DNA of 64,000 bases from Bacillus_BA songklensis. Lineage in GTDB: Bacteria; Bacillota; Bacilli; Bacillales; Bacillaceae_H. The position numbers and the translations under genes are program-made. This document shows, piece by piece, positions 27,036 to 35,651 of this stretch; positions within the stretch are counted from its first letter, which is position 1; every line of letters starts with the position of its first letter. The notes under the pieces were generated by a model, which did not search any database, had not been told where the DNA came from, and saw only the letters and a list, made by a program, of their open reading frames with translations. Location of the stretch: positions 1 through 64,000 of the forward strand of contig NZ_JBHRZT010000073.1 of assembly GCF_042649685.1 (NCBI RefSeq). The letters are read 5' to 3'.

Positions 27036-27088
27036 ATTGCTCCTTGCCCTAATGACAGGGCCGTTTAGACCAAAAGGAGGTGACAGTG
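27036..27088 (+). promoter_or_regulatory. S6:S18-binding leader RNA of rpsF operon
   Basis: The leader folds with GCCCT-AATGA-CAGGGC (about 27045-27062), flanked by an outer pairing of CTCCTT with AAGGAG, the latter being the rpsF Shine-Dalgarno. A CCG lies next to the inner stem, the feature described for the S6:S18 leader motif that mimics the 16S binding site. Excess S6:S18 would thus repress translation of its own operon. Confidence 0.65.
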
Positions 27089-27376
27089 ATGAGAAAGTAC
27101 GAAATTATGTATATCATCCGTCCAAACATTGAAGATGAGAGTAAAAAAGCATTAGTTGAGCGTTTCAACGGCATTTTAACTGACAATGGCGCGGAAATCG
27201 TAAACGTAAAAGAGTGGGGCAAACGCCGCTTAGCTTATGAAATCAACGACTTCCGTGACGGTTACTACATGCTTCTTAATGTTGCAGCTGAAGCGGCAGC
27301 GGTTCAAGAGTTTGATCGTCTTGCAAAAATCAGTGAAGACATTATCCGTCATATCGTAGTAAAAGATGAAAAATAA
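27089..27376 (+). CDS. rpsF: 30S ribosomal protein S6
   Basis: A 95-residue S6 protein, MRKYEIMYIIRPNIEDESK to RHIVVKDEK, with the conserved GAEIVNVKEWGKRRLAYEIND block. It binds 16S rRNA as a heterodimer with S18. I use ATG 27089 behind GGAGGTGA; an upstream in-frame GTG overlaps the SD. First gene of rpsF-ssb-rpsR, probably autoregulated through its leader. Confidence 0.98.
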   Translation: MRKYEIMYIIRPNIEDESKKALVERFNGILTDNGAEIVNVKEWGKRRLAYEINDFRDGYYMLLNVAAEAAAVQEFDRLAKISEDIIRHIVVKDEK

Positions 27377-27422
27377 TAATCATTTAAGATAAATTTTTGT
27401 AAATCCTTAAGGAGTGGTTCTG

Positions 27423-27923
27423 ATGATGAATCGCGTAATTCTCGTGGGACGTCTAACGAAAGATCCAGAATTACGTTACACCCCAAATGGAGTAGCGGTA
27501 GCAACTTTCACGTTAGCAGTGAATCGCGCATTTACAAATCAGCAAGGTGAACGTGAAGCAGATTTTATCAACTGTGTGGTATGGCGTCGTCCTGCTGAAA
27601 ATGTCGCTAACTTTTTGAAAAAAGGAAGTCTGGCTGGAGTGGATGGTCGTCTTCAGACTAGAAACTATGAAGGTCAAGACGGCAGACGTGTATATGTAAC
27701 AGAAGTGCTGGCTGAAAGTGTTCAGTTCTTAGAGCCGAAAAGCAGCGGCGGCGGTAACTTCGGAGGCCAAAGCGGCTTTGCTGGAGGTTCTGGACAAGGG
27801 TCCCCATTTGGTCAAGATCAGAACCGTAATTCTCAAAAATCGGGATACACACGAGTTGATGATGATCCATTCGCAAATGATAGTGAAACGATCGACATCT
27901 CGGATGATGATCTTCCATTCTAA
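27423..27923 (+). CDS. ssb: single-stranded DNA-binding protein SsbA
   Basis: Essential replicative SSB that coats single-stranded DNA. 166 residues: OB fold (NRVILVGRLTKDPELRYTPN, READFINCVVWRRPAENVANF, VDGRLQTRNYE), a flexible Gly/Ser/Gln-rich linker (about 110-150) and the acidic tip ISDDDLPF that recruits partner proteins. Start ATG 27423 eight bases after AAGGAG. Located between rpsF and rpsR as in all bacilli, so expressed at ribosomal level. Confidence 0.98.
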   Translation: MMNRVILVGRLTKDPELRYTPNGVAVATFTLAVNRAFTNQQGEREADFINCVVWRRPAENVANFLKKGSLAGVDGRLQTRNYEGQDGRRVYVTEVLAESVQFLEPKSSGGGNFGGQSGFAGGSGQGSPFGQDQNRNSQKSGYTRVDDDPFANDSETIDISDDDLPF

Positions 27924-27985
27924 AATAGAATGAATCAACTTTCGTACATGTTCGGATATCCAAAAAAAGAAGGGAGGAAATTTCA

Positions 27986-28228
27986 ATGGCAGGAGGAGGA
28001 CGTAAAGGCGGACGTAACAGACGTCGTAAAGTTTGTTACTTCACAGCTAACGGCATCACTCACATCGACTACAAAGATGTAGATATGCTTAAAAAATTCG
28101 TTTCAGAACGCGGTAAAATTTTACCTCGTCGTGTGACTGGCACAAGCGCAAAATACCAACGTAAATTAACGATTGCTATCAAACGCGCTCGTCAAATGGC
28201 ATTACTTCCATATGTTTCAGGTGAATAA
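27986..28228 (+). CDS. rpsR: 30S ribosomal protein S18
   Basis: An 80-residue basic protein with the S18 core KVCYFTANGITHIDYKDVD, LRR-type VTGTSAKYQRKLTIAIKRARQMALLP and an ATG start behind AGGGAGGAAA. Heterodimer partner of S6 in the central domain of the small subunit. Last gene of the operon. Confidence 0.98.
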   Translation: MAGGGRKGGRNRRRKVCYFTANGITHIDYKDVDMLKKFVSERGKILPRRVTGTSAKYQRKLTIAIKRARQMALLPYVSGE

Positions 28229-28241
28229 TAAATAAGGTAAA

Positions 28242-28276
28242 AAGAGACAGTAAGAATGTTCTTACTGTCTCTTTTT
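28242..28276 (+). terminator. rpsR terminator
   Basis: AAGAGACAGTAAG - 6-nt loop - CTTACTGTCTCTTTTTC, a perfect 13-bp stem. Confidence 0.93.
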
Positions 28277-28301
28277 CATAATCGAACTAGATTTCTAATG
28301 T

Positions 28302-28330
28302 TTGCGTATGATGTGCCAAACCGATAAAAT
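28302..28330 (+). promoter_or_regulatory. yybS-gdpP-rplI-dnaB promoter
   Basis: TTGCGT (28302-28307), 17-bp spacer, TAAAAT (28325-28330), 35 bp upstream of the yybS GTG. Confidence 0.55.
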
Positions 28331-28364
28331 AGAAAATAGTTCGATTGTAGTATGAGGTGAAAGT

Positions 28365-29300
28365 GTGAAAAATACTCGTTATTTAACAGAAGGAGCAGTA
28401 TTGCTGGCCCTATTTGCTGTCATGTTATTTGTATCCTTATATATACCGTTAATAGGGGCCATCTTTTCCCTCTTATTGGCGGTTCCTTTTTTAATCTTTA
28501 CAGCACGTCATGGTTGGAAAAAAGCTTTCCTGTTTCTTATAGGCTCCCTTTTCTTAACCGGTTTGTTTGGAACTATCATGCTGCTTCCTATAACATTTGC
28601 TTTTGGATCAAGTGGAATTGTCATGGGGCAGCTGTATACCCAGCAAAAAAATCGCTATATCGTTCTGCTGGGGGGAACGGTTGTTTTTAGTGTAAATTTA
28701 GTTTTACTATTTGTCATCACGAGTGTTTTTGCTAATATAAATATGCTAAATGAGCTTCAAATTGCTTTTGAAAAATCACTGAAAACATCGCAGGAGATGC
28801 TTGATTCTTTAGGACAATCACCAAACGAACAAGCATTAAAACAGTTTGAGGCAGCATTGAAGACTATTCCTTACCTATTACCCTCTGTTCTTGCCATGTC
28901 TGGTTTTGTTCTAGCTTTCATCACAAAATGGATAGCTACTCCAATATTAAGGAAACTAGGTTATAGGATCGAAAAGTTTCCGCCGTTGCGAGAATTTAAA
29001 CTGCCTAAAAGTATCCTTTGGTATTATTTGTTAGTGATGATTGTCTCCTTTGTTAGGATGGAGCAAGGGTCTTTTCTATATATTGCGGTACTAAATTTAG
29101 CAACCATCCTGCAATTGCTGATTGTTGCTCAGGGCTATTCGCTTGTTTTTTATTATTTCCATAACAAGTCATTTGGGAAATGGCTCTCTATTTTGGTTGT
29201 AATTATCACTTTATCTCAACCATTTCTTCTTCAATTTATCCGCATCTTAGGTATAATTGATTTAGGGTTTGATTTAAGAAACCAAAGAAAAAGTAAATAA
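28365..29300 (+). CDS. yybS: DUF2232 membrane protein YybS
   Basis: A 311-residue integral membrane protein with about eight hydrophobic helices. It belongs to the YybS/DUF2232 family, which resembles substrate-binding (S) components of ECF transporters; the ligand is unknown. It begins MKNTRYLTEGAVLLALFAVM. A soluble loop lies at about 130-165 (ELQIAFEKSLKTSQEMLDSL). GTG start with GAGGTGAAAGT. Lies 36 bp upstream of gdpP, the conserved pairing in bacilli. Confidence 0.88.
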   Translation: MKNTRYLTEGAVLLALFAVMLFVSLYIPLIGAIFSLLLAVPFLIFTARHGWKKAFLFLIGSLFLTGLFGTIMLLPITFAFGSSGIVMGQLYTQQKNRYIVLLGGTVVFSVNLVLLFVITSVFANINMLNELQIAFEKSLKTSQEMLDSLGQSPNEQALKQFEAALKTIPYLLPSVLAMSGFVLAFITKWIATPILRKLGYRIEKFPPLREFKLPKSILWYYLLVMIVSFVRMEQGSFLYIAVLNLATILQLLIVAQGYSLVFYYFHNKSFGKWLSILVVIITLSQPFLLQFIRILGIIDLGFDLRNQRKSK

Positions 29301-29336
29301 CGTTATGTTGAACTTAAAGATTGGGAGCTGAAATGG

Positions 29337-31310
29337 ATGCCTGTCTTTGATAAAAAGAACATCATTCGCCTTCCCTTTTACTTGCTATATAGCCTTGCCC
29401 TTATCTTTTTGGGGATGATTACTTATCATCAATGGCTGATAGGGGCGATTGGATTTGTTTTCTTGCTGGTGGTACTCGTAATTTTCATTAAAGTAGAGCG
29501 AATGATGTTTGATGAATTTGAGTCATATATTTCCATGCTTTCTCATCGGCTAAAGAAAGTCGGTAAAGAGGCTTTAATGGAAATGCCCATTGGAATCATG
29601 TTGTTTAATGATGAATATCAAATTGAATGGACAAATCCGTTTCTTGCTTCATGTTTTAATGAAGATACCCTTGTGGGGAGGTCTTTATACGATGTGGCAG
29701 AGAGTATCATTCCATTAATCAAACAAGAAGTAGAAACAGAAGTACTCACTTTAAACGAACGAAAGTTTAAAGTGGTGATCAAACGTGAGGAACGGTTGCT
29801 ATACTTTTTTGATGTAACTGAACAAACGGAAATTGAAAAGTTATATGAAGAGGAAAAGACGGTATTAGGTATTATCTTTTTAGATAATTATGATGAAGTC
29901 ACTCAAACATTGGATGATCAAGTTAAAAGTAATTTAAACAATCAAGTGACATCCATGATCAATCAATGGGCAAATGAAAGTGGCATTTTCATTAAGAGAA
30001 CCTCTTCTGAGCGTTTTTTAGTCGTATTGAATGAGCAAATTTTAGTTAATCTTGAAAAAAGCAAATTTTCCATTTTAGATGAGGTAAGGGAAAAGACGGC
30101 GAAACAAAATATTCCACTTACGTTAAGTATTGGTATCGGATTAGGGGCTCCTACTCTACCAGAATTGGGTGTACTTGCTCAATCAAGCCTGGACTTAGCG
30201 CTGGGCCGAGGCGGCGACCAGGTGGCCATTAAGCAGCCGAACGGAAAGGTGAAGTTTTACGGCGGGAAAACCAATCCTATGGAAAAAAGAACGCGGGTAC
30301 GCGCCCGTGTCATCTCCCATGCGTTGAAAGAATTGATAAACGAAAGCGGAAAGGTCATTATTATGGGTCATAAATATCCTGATATGGACGCAGTCGGCTC
30401 AGCTATTGGCATTTTAAAAGTAGCACAGGTGAATCAAAAAGAGGGCTTCATCGTTCTGGATCAAGGCCAAACGGATTCAGGTGTTCAAAGACTTTTAGAA
30501 GAAATTAAAAAACATCCGGATCTTTGGTCCCGCTTCATTACACCTGAAGAAGCACTCAACATTGCGACAGAGGATACATTGTTAGTCGTAGTGGACACCC
30601 ATAAACCATCTCTTGTCATTGAAGAAAAACTCTTAAACAAAATAGAGAATGTTGTAGTCATCGATCATCACCGTCGGGGTGAAGATTTTATCGATGATCC
30701 TCTTCTTGTCTATATGGAACCATATGCTTCTTCTACAGCAGAGCTGGTAACAGAATTACTTGAATATCAGCCAAAACGTTTTAAAATTGAAATGTTAGAA
30801 TCTACAGCATTACTTGCCGGAATTATCGTTGATACGAAAAGCTTTACTTTAAGGACAGGCTCGCGTACCTTCGATGCAGCTTCCTTTTTAAGATCACATG
30901 GGGCAGATACCGTCCTTGTACAAAAGTTTTTAAAGGAAGATATGGGCCAATATGTAAAACGCGCTCAACTGATTAAAAACGCCGAGATTTACAAAGCGGG
31001 CATTGCGATATCGAAAGGAACAGAGGAAGAGACATTCGATCAAGTGCTAATTGCCCAGGCTGCAGATACATTGCTCTCGATTAATGGAGTGATTGCTTCA
31101 TTTGTCATTTCAAAACGGAAAGATCAACTCGTGGGGATAAGTGCCCGATCACTTGGTGACATCAATGTTCAAGTAATTATGGAAGGGTTACAGGGTGGGG
31201 GACATTTAACGAATGCAGCCACTCAGCTGCAAAACATCACACTTGATGAAGCGGAACAAAGGTTAAAACAAGTGATCGACGAGTATCTAGAGGGAGGAAA
31301 AAAAGAATGA
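29337..31310 (+). CDS. gdpP: cyclic-di-AMP phosphodiesterase GdpP
   Basis: Membrane-bound DHH-family enzyme degrading c-di-AMP to pApA, controlling potassium and cell-wall homeostasis. 657 residues: two N-terminal membrane helices (about 10-55), PAS-like domain (about 75-165) and a degenerate GGDEF domain (ending GRGGDQVAIK). Then come the DHH domain with GHKYPDMDAVGSA, DTHKPSLV and the DHH motif VIDHHRRG, and DHHA1 with GGGHLTNAA. ATG start after GGGAG. The final codons overlap the rplI start as ATGA. Confidence 0.97.
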   Translation: MPVFDKKNIIRLPFYLLYSLALIFLGMITYHQWLIGAIGFVFLLVVLVIFIKVERMMFDEFESYISMLSHRLKKVGKEALMEMPIGIMLFNDEYQIEWTNPFLASCFNEDTLVGRSLYDVAESIIPLIKQEVETEVLTLNERKFKVVIKREERLLYFFDVTEQTEIEKLYEEEKTVLGIIFLDNYDEVTQTLDDQVKSNLNNQVTSMINQWANESGIFIKRTSSERFLVVLNEQILVNLEKSKFSILDEVREKTAKQNIPLTLSIGIGLGAPTLPELGVLAQSSLDLALGRGGDQVAIKQPNGKVKFYGGKTNPMEKRTRVRARVISHALKELINESGKVIIMGHKYPDMDAVGSAIGILKVAQVNQKEGFIVLDQGQTDSGVQRLLEEIKKHPDLWSRFITPEEALNIATEDTLLVVVDTHKPSLVIEEKLLNKIENVVVIDHHRRGEDFIDDPLLVYMEPYASSTAELVTELLEYQPKRFKIEMLESTALLAGIIVDTKSFTLRTGSRTFDAASFLRSHGADTVLVQKFLKEDMGQYVKRAQLIKNAEIYKAGIAISKGTEEETFDQVLIAQAADTLLSINGVIASFVISKRKDQLVGISARSLGDINVQVIMEGLQGGGHLTNAATQLQNITLDEAEQRLKQVIDEYLEGGKKE

Positions 31311-31753
31311 AAGTTATCTTCTTACAGGATGTAAAAGGAAGAGGAAAAAAAGGTGAAGTAAAAAATGTAGCCGATGGTTACGCGCAAAATTTTTTGATTA
31401 AGCAAGGATTAGCGATTGAAGCTAATAATGCTAACTTAAAAGCATTAGAAGCTCAAAAGAATAAAGAGAAGAAAAACGCAGCTGAAGATTTGGCGAAATC
31501 AAAAGGGTTAAAAGAAGCTCTAGAAAAATTAACAGTTGAATTAAAAGCAAAGGCTGGAGAAGGCGGCCGTTTATTTGGCTCGATTACAAGCAAGCAAATT
31601 GCGGAAGCTTTACAAAAAAACCATAACATCAAAATAGATAAACGTAAAATTGAAATGGAAGATGCGATTCGTGCTCTCGGTTATACGAATGTTCCGATAA
31701 AATTGCATCCAGAAGTGACGGCTACTTTAAAAGTACATGTTTCAGAACAATAA
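31307..31753 (+). CDS. rplI: 50S ribosomal protein L9
   Basis: A 148-residue L9: N-terminal rRNA-binding domain MKVIFLQDVKGRGKKGEVKN, a long central lysine/glutamate-rich helix (about 45-78) and a C-terminal domain RLFGSITSKQIAEALQ. ATG overlaps the gdpP stop by 4 bp, and GGGAGG upstream lies within gdpP, so translation is coupled. Confidence 0.98.
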   Translation: MKVIFLQDVKGRGKKGEVKNVADGYAQNFLIKQGLAIEANNANLKALEAQKNKEKKNAAEDLAKSKGLKEALEKLTVELKAKAGEGGRLFGSITSKQIAEALQKNHNIKIDKRKIEMEDAIRALGYTNVPIKLHPEVTATLKVHVSEQ

Positions 31754-31783
31754 TCTCAATGAATAGAAAAGGGGCGATTGAAT

Positions 31784-33151
31784 ATGAGTGATCTTTTTGC
31801 TGACCGCCTTCCGCCCCAAAACATTGAGGCCGAACAAGCCGTTTTAGGGGCTATCTTTTTAGAGCCATCTTCTCTAACATTGGCTTCAGAGCTGTTAATT
31901 CCGGAAGATTTCTATCGTGCAGCCCATCAAAAGATTTTTAACTGCATGTTGAATCTTTCTGATCGAGGGGAACCAATCGATTTAGTAACGGTAACAGCCG
32001 ATTTAGCTGATCAAAAGATATTGGAAGAAGTGGGCGGTGTTTCGTATTTAAGTGATTTAGCCAATTCAGTTCCAACTGCGGCTAACGTAGAGTATTATGC
32101 GAAAATCGTGGAAGAAAAATCAATTTTACGTCGATTGATTCGTACAGCTACCCATATCGCTTCTGAAGGGTATGCACGTGAAGAAGACGTTAACGGGTTA
32201 TTAAATGAAGCGGAAAAGAGTATTTTGGAAGTTGCCCAGCGAAAAAATACGGGTGCTTTTCAAAATATTAAAGATGTCTTAGTTCAAACGTATGATAATA
32301 TCGAATTGCTTCATAACCGAAAAGGTGATATCACCGGTATTCCTACAGGATTTGCAGAGCTGGATCGAATGACAGCCGGGTTCCAACGGAATGATTTAAT
32401 TATCGTAGCAGCCCGTCCTTCAGTTGGGAAAACAGCTTTTGCATTAAATATTGCCCAAAACGTAGCGACCAAAACAGATGAGAATGTAGCTATCTTCAGT
32501 TTGGAGATGGGGGCAGACCAACTTGTCATGAGGATGCTTTGTGCAGAAGGGAATATTAATGCTCAAAACTTGAGAACTGGTACGTTAACTCCTGAGGATT
32601 GGGGAAAGCTTACGATGGCGATGGGCTCACTCTCTAATGCGGGTATTTTTATTGATGATACACCGGGTATACGCGTTAGTGAAATTCGCGCTAAATGCCG
32701 CCGTCTTAAGCAAGAAAGTGGGCTAGGCATGATCTTAATCGATTACTTGCAGCTCATCCAGGGAAGCGGCCGTGGAGGCGGAGAAAACCGTCAACAAGAA
32801 GTTTCGGAAATTTCCCGTTCCTTAAAAGCATTAGCCCGTGAGCTGAAAGTTCCCGTTATTGCACTTTCCCAGCTTTCACGTGGGGTAGAACAGCGGCAAG
32901 ATAAACGACCAATGATGTCTGACATTCGTGAATCAGGAAGTATTGAGCAGGATGCAGATATTGTTGCATTCTTGTATCGTGATGACTATTATGATAGAGA
33001 AACAGAAAACAAGAACATTATTGAAATTATTATAGCCAAGCAGCGTAACGGTCCTGTAGGTACTGTTCAATTGGCTTTTGTAAAAGAATATAATAAATTC
33101 GTGAATCTAGAGCGGCGTTTTGATGAATCAAGCATTCCTCCAGGCGCGTAA
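31784..33151 (+). CDS. dnaB: replicative DNA helicase (DnaB type; DnaC of B. subtilis)
   Basis: Hexameric 5'-3' helicase of the replication fork. About 455 residues: N-terminal primase-interacting domain (PPQNIEAEQAVLGAIFLEP), linker helix, RecA-like ATPase with Walker A ARPSVGKTA and Walker B MILIDYLQLIQ. The LSQLSRGVEQR and RESGSIEQDAD motifs are present. Called dnaC in B. subtilis, but it is the DnaB helicase, not the loader. Start ATG 31784 behind AAAAGGGGC; a TTG two codons earlier is too close to the SD. Confidence 0.97.
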   Translation: MSDLFADRLPPQNIEAEQAVLGAIFLEPSSLTLASELLIPEDFYRAAHQKIFNCMLNLSDRGEPIDLVTVTADLADQKILEEVGGVSYLSDLANSVPTAANVEYYAKIVEEKSILRRLIRTATHIASEGYAREEDVNGLLNEAEKSILEVAQRKNTGAFQNIKDVLVQTYDNIELLHNRKGDITGIPTGFAELDRMTAGFQRNDLIIVAARPSVGKTAFALNIAQNVATKTDENVAIFSLEMGADQLVMRMLCAEGNINAQNLRTGTLTPEDWGKLTMAMGSLSNAGIFIDDTPGIRVSEIRAKCRRLKQESGLGMILIDYLQLIQGSGRGGGENRQQEVSEISRSLKALARELKVPVIALSQLSRGVEQRQDKRPMMSDIRESGSIEQDADIVAFLYRDDYYDRETENKNIIEIIIAKQRNGPVGTVQLAFVKEYNKFVNLERRFDESSIPPGA

Positions 33152-33154
33152 ACA

Positions 33155-33187
33155 AAAAACATCTCTTTTTTAAGAGGTGTTTTTTTA
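33155..33187 (+). terminator. dnaB terminator
   Basis: AAAACATCTCTT - short T/A loop - AAGAGGTGTTTTTTT, with one G-T pair, right after the stop. Confidence 0.85.
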
Positions 33188-33213
33188 TGGGTGTGACGGT
33201 TAAAATATGTCCA

Positions 33214-33258
33214 TATAACGAACGTATTGATAGATATATAGATTAATTGTTCGGATTT
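33214..33258. promoter_or_regulatory. PurR operator (paired PurBoxes) of purA
   Basis: The right arm, read on the minus strand, is AAATCCGAACAAT (33258-33246) and fits the PurBox consensus AWWWCCGAACWWT perfectly. The left arm, ATAACGAACGTAT (about 33215-33227), keeps the CGAAC core. The two face each other just upstream of the -35, the geometry of B. subtilis PurR sites that respond to PRPP. Confidence 0.78.
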
Positions 33259-33260
33259 AA

Positions 33261-33289
33261 TTGACTTTACTACACCAAATTGATACACT
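33261..33289 (+). promoter_or_regulatory. purA promoter (sigma A, extended -10)
   Basis: TTGACT (33261-33266), 17-bp spacer, TGA-TACACT (-10 at 33284-33289), 58 bp before the purA ATG. Confidence 0.75.
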
Positions 33290-33347
33290 TATTTACGTCA
33301 AATGAAGTTATAGAAAAGTTGTGCTTATTAAGCGGAGGTGCTCGAAT

Positions 33348-34637
33348 ATGTCATCTGTTGTTGTTGTAGGGACACAATGGGGAGATGAAGGAAAAGGAAA
33401 AATTACCGACTTCCTTTCTGAAAATGCAGAAGTGATTGCGCGTTATCAAGGTGGTAACAATGCAGGTCACACCATTAAATTTAATGGTGAAACATATAAA
33501 CTACACTTAATTCCATCTGGTATTTTTTATAAAGATAAAATTTGTATTATCGGGAATGGCATGGTTGTAGATCCAAAAGCGCTTGTCCAAGAAATAAAGG
33601 GCTTACATGAACGTGGAGTAACAACTGATAATTTACGCATCAGTAATCGCGCACATGTCATTTTGCCATACCATTTAAAATTAGACGAAGCGGAAGAGGC
33701 AAGTAAAGGCGATAACAAAATCGGTACGACGAAAAAAGGAATCGGACCTGCTTACGTAGACAAAGCAGGTCGCGTTGGAATCCGCATAGCTGATTTGTTA
33801 GATCGTGAAGTGTTTGAAGAAAAACTTAAACTTAACTTAGAACAAAAGAATCGTCTATTTGAAAAAATATATGAAGTTGAAGGGTTTAAAGTAGAAGATA
33901 TTTTAGACGAGTATTATGAATATGGGCAGCAAATTGCTCAATACGTATGTGATACTTCAGTTGTTTTAAACGACGCATTAGACGAAAACAAACGCGTTTT
34001 ATTCGAAGGTGCTCAAGGCGTCATGCTTGATATTGATCAAGGAACATATCCGTTTGTAACATCTTCTAACCCGGTGGCCGGTGGTGTTACGATTGGCACG
34101 GGTGTGGGGCCAACCAAAATCAAACACGTTGTGGGTGTATCGAAAGCTTACACATCCCGCGTGGGTGATGGTCCGTTCCCGACAGAATTACACGATGAAA
34201 TTGGTCATCAAATTCGTGAAGTGGGTCGTGAATATGGTACAACTACAGGACGTCCACGCCGTGTTGGCTGGTTCGACAGTGTAGTTGTTCGTCATGCTCG
34301 CCGTGTAAGCGGGTTGACAGACTTATGCCTAAACTCTATAGATGTCTTAACTGGTATTGAAACATTAAAGATCTGTGTAGCGTATCGTTACAAAGGTGAA
34401 ACCATTGATGAATATCCGGCAAGCTTAAAAGTATTATCAGAATGTGAGCCGGTGTATGAAGAGCTTCCAGGCTGGACAGAAGACATTACAGGAGTGAAGA
34501 CGTTAGATGAACTGCCTGCCAATGCTCGTCGTTATGTGGAGCGTGTGTCCGAATTAACAGGTATTCCGCTTTGTACATTCTCTGTTGGTCCAGACCGTAC
34601 TCAAACGAACATTATTCGCAGCTTATACAACCAATAA
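33348..34637 (+). CDS. purA: adenylosuccinate synthase
   Basis: GTP-dependent first step from IMP to AMP. About 429 residues: SSVVVVGTQWGDEGKGKITD (GTP-binding loop with catalytic Asp), NNAGHTI (catalytic His), the GTTKKGIGP block, and EGAQGVMLDIDQGTYPFVTSSN. The C-terminal RVGWFD and SVGPDRTQ complete the family set. Start ATG 33348 behind AGCGGAGGTG; an upstream in-frame ATG has no SD. Monocistronic with a PurR operator in front and a terminator behind. Confidence 0.98.
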   Translation: MSSVVVVGTQWGDEGKGKITDFLSENAEVIARYQGGNNAGHTIKFNGETYKLHLIPSGIFYKDKICIIGNGMVVDPKALVQEIKGLHERGVTTDNLRISNRAHVILPYHLKLDEAEEASKGDNKIGTTKKGIGPAYVDKAGRVGIRIADLLDREVFEEKLKLNLEQKNRLFEKIYEVEGFKVEDILDEYYEYGQQIAQYVCDTSVVLNDALDENKRVLFEGAQGVMLDIDQGTYPFVTSSNPVAGGVTIGTGVGPTKIKHVVGVSKAYTSRVGDGPFPTELHDEIGHQIREVGREYGTTTGRPRRVGWFDSVVVRHARRVSGLTDLCLNSIDVLTGIETLKICVAYRYKGETIDEYPASLKVLSECEPVYEELPGWTEDITGVKTLDELPANARRYVERVSELTGIPLCTFSVGPDRTQTNIIRSLYNQ

Positions 34638-34696
34638 AAAGTGTGGTATTTACCAAATGTCTGAAGTGAATTCTTTATTTTCCTAGTTGGCTCAAT

Positions 34697-34727
34697 AAAG
34701 GAGATGACTTAAGTCGTCTCCTTTTAT
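34697..34727 (+). terminator. purA terminator
   Basis: AAAGGAGATGACTT directly followed by AAGTCGTCTCCTTTT: a long stem with one G-T pair and a minimal loop, then TTT. Confidence 0.9.
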
Positions 34728-34874
34728 CTTGGAATTATAGTGGAAGGTGCATTCTCTAATTTTGGAGGTAATTCATATAATCATCAGTAATAGAAAAAAA
34801 TATAATTTCTTTTAAAAAACTATTGTATCTTTTTTGATTAGGTGTTATTATTAGTAACGTCGCTGATGAAATAC

Positions 34875-34947
34875 GAGCCATTAGCTCAGTCGGTAGAGCA
34901 TCTGACTTTTAATCAGAGGGTCGAAGGTTCGAGTCCTTCATGGCTCA
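34875..34947 (+). tRNA. trnLys: tRNA-Lys (UUU anticodon)
   Basis: GAGCCAT/ATGGCTC acceptor stem, anticodon loop CTTTTAA inside the TCTGA/TCAGA stem, GGTTCGAGTCC T-arm. CCA not encoded. First of a four-tRNA cluster with the B. subtilis trnY order. Confidence 0.97.
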
Positions 34948-34970
34948 CTTGTATAGATTATGCCAATTAT

Positions 34971-35042
34971 GGCCCGTTGGTCAAGTGGTTAAGACACCGC
35001 CCTTTCACGGCGGTAACACGGGTTCGAATCCCGTACGGGTCA
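34971..35042 (+). tRNA. trnGlu: tRNA-Glu (UUC anticodon)
   Basis: GGCCCGT/ACGGGTC acceptor stem, anticodon loop CTTTCAC within CCGCC/GGCGG, T-arm GGGTTCGAATCCC. CCA not encoded. Confidence 0.97.
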
Positions 35043-35076
35043 TATCCATTAATTTAATAAGGAATCAGAAAGATTT

Positions 35077-35152
35077 GGTCCCGTGGTGTAGCGGTTAACA
35101 TGCCTGCCTGTCACGCAGGAGATCGCGGGTTCGATTCCCGTCGGGACCGCCA
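35077..35152 (+). tRNA. trnAsp: tRNA-Asp (GUC anticodon)
   Basis: GGTCCCG/CGGGACC acceptor stem, anticodon loop CTGTCAC within CCTGC/GCAGG, T-arm GGGTTCGATTCCC, discriminator G. It is the only member of the cluster with an encoded CCA end. Confidence 0.97.
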
Positions 35153-35257
35153 TTATTAAGAAAAGTGTAGCAAGTTCGTTCATGTTCATAGTGAAATTAC
35201 CGTAGAACATAGCTTGCAGAACTAGACAATGAAGAAAAGCGGAGAAAGCCACAATAC

Positions 35258-35330
35258 GGCTCGGTAGCTCAGTCGGTAGAGCAAAGGACTGAAAATCCTT
35301 GTGTCGGCGGTTCGATTCCGTCCCGAGCCA
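35258..35330 (+). tRNA. trnPhe: tRNA-Phe (GAA anticodon)
   Basis: GGCTCGG/CCGAGCC acceptor stem, anticodon loop CTGAAAA within AAGGA/TCCTT, T-arm CGGTTCGATTCCG. Followed at once by a terminator. Confidence 0.97.
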
Positions 35331-35334
35331 TCAT

Positions 35335-35367
35335 AAAAAAGCATGATACTTGTATCATGCTTTTTTA
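35335..35367 (+). terminator. tRNA cluster terminator
   Basis: AAAAAAGCATGATAC - TT - GTATCATGCTTTTTT: a near-perfect hairpin directly after tRNA-Phe. Confidence 0.93.
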
Positions 35368-35449
35368 TTTTACTTAAACAAGAGAGAAGAAGAGTTTTCT
35401 CCTCTTTTCGTTAGACTTTTTTAAAAAGGAACATTATAGTTAAGATACA

Positions 35450-35474
35450 CCTCTAGCAAAGCTAGAGGTTTTCA
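35450..35474 (+). terminator. hairpin of unclear role between tRNAs and walR
   Basis: ACCTCTAGC - AAA - GCTAGAGGT followed by TTTTC. A second terminator-like hairpin with no gene between it and the tRNA terminator. It could back up termination or be a remnant of a hairpin-ended insertion sequence. Nothing else is visible in 35368-35519. Confidence 0.45.
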
Positions 35475-35519
35475 TCTAATAGGTAGAATTTCATATTTAA
35501 AATGAAGGAATAGTGAAGT

Positions 35520-35548
35520 ATGACGTTTAAGAGCGGATTAAGTATAAT
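35520..35548 (+). promoter_or_regulatory. walR operon promoter (sigma A)
   Basis: ATGACG (35520-35525), 17-bp spacer, perfect TATAAT (35543-35548), about 100 bp upstream of walR. Confidence 0.65.
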
Positions 35549-35651
35549 AAGAAAGTACATTTGAAAAAATGATGGATAGTTATAAAATAAATAAGAAATC
35601 CATCGATTAAAAATAAGGACTTTCAACTGATAAAGAAGGAGAAAGATGGTT

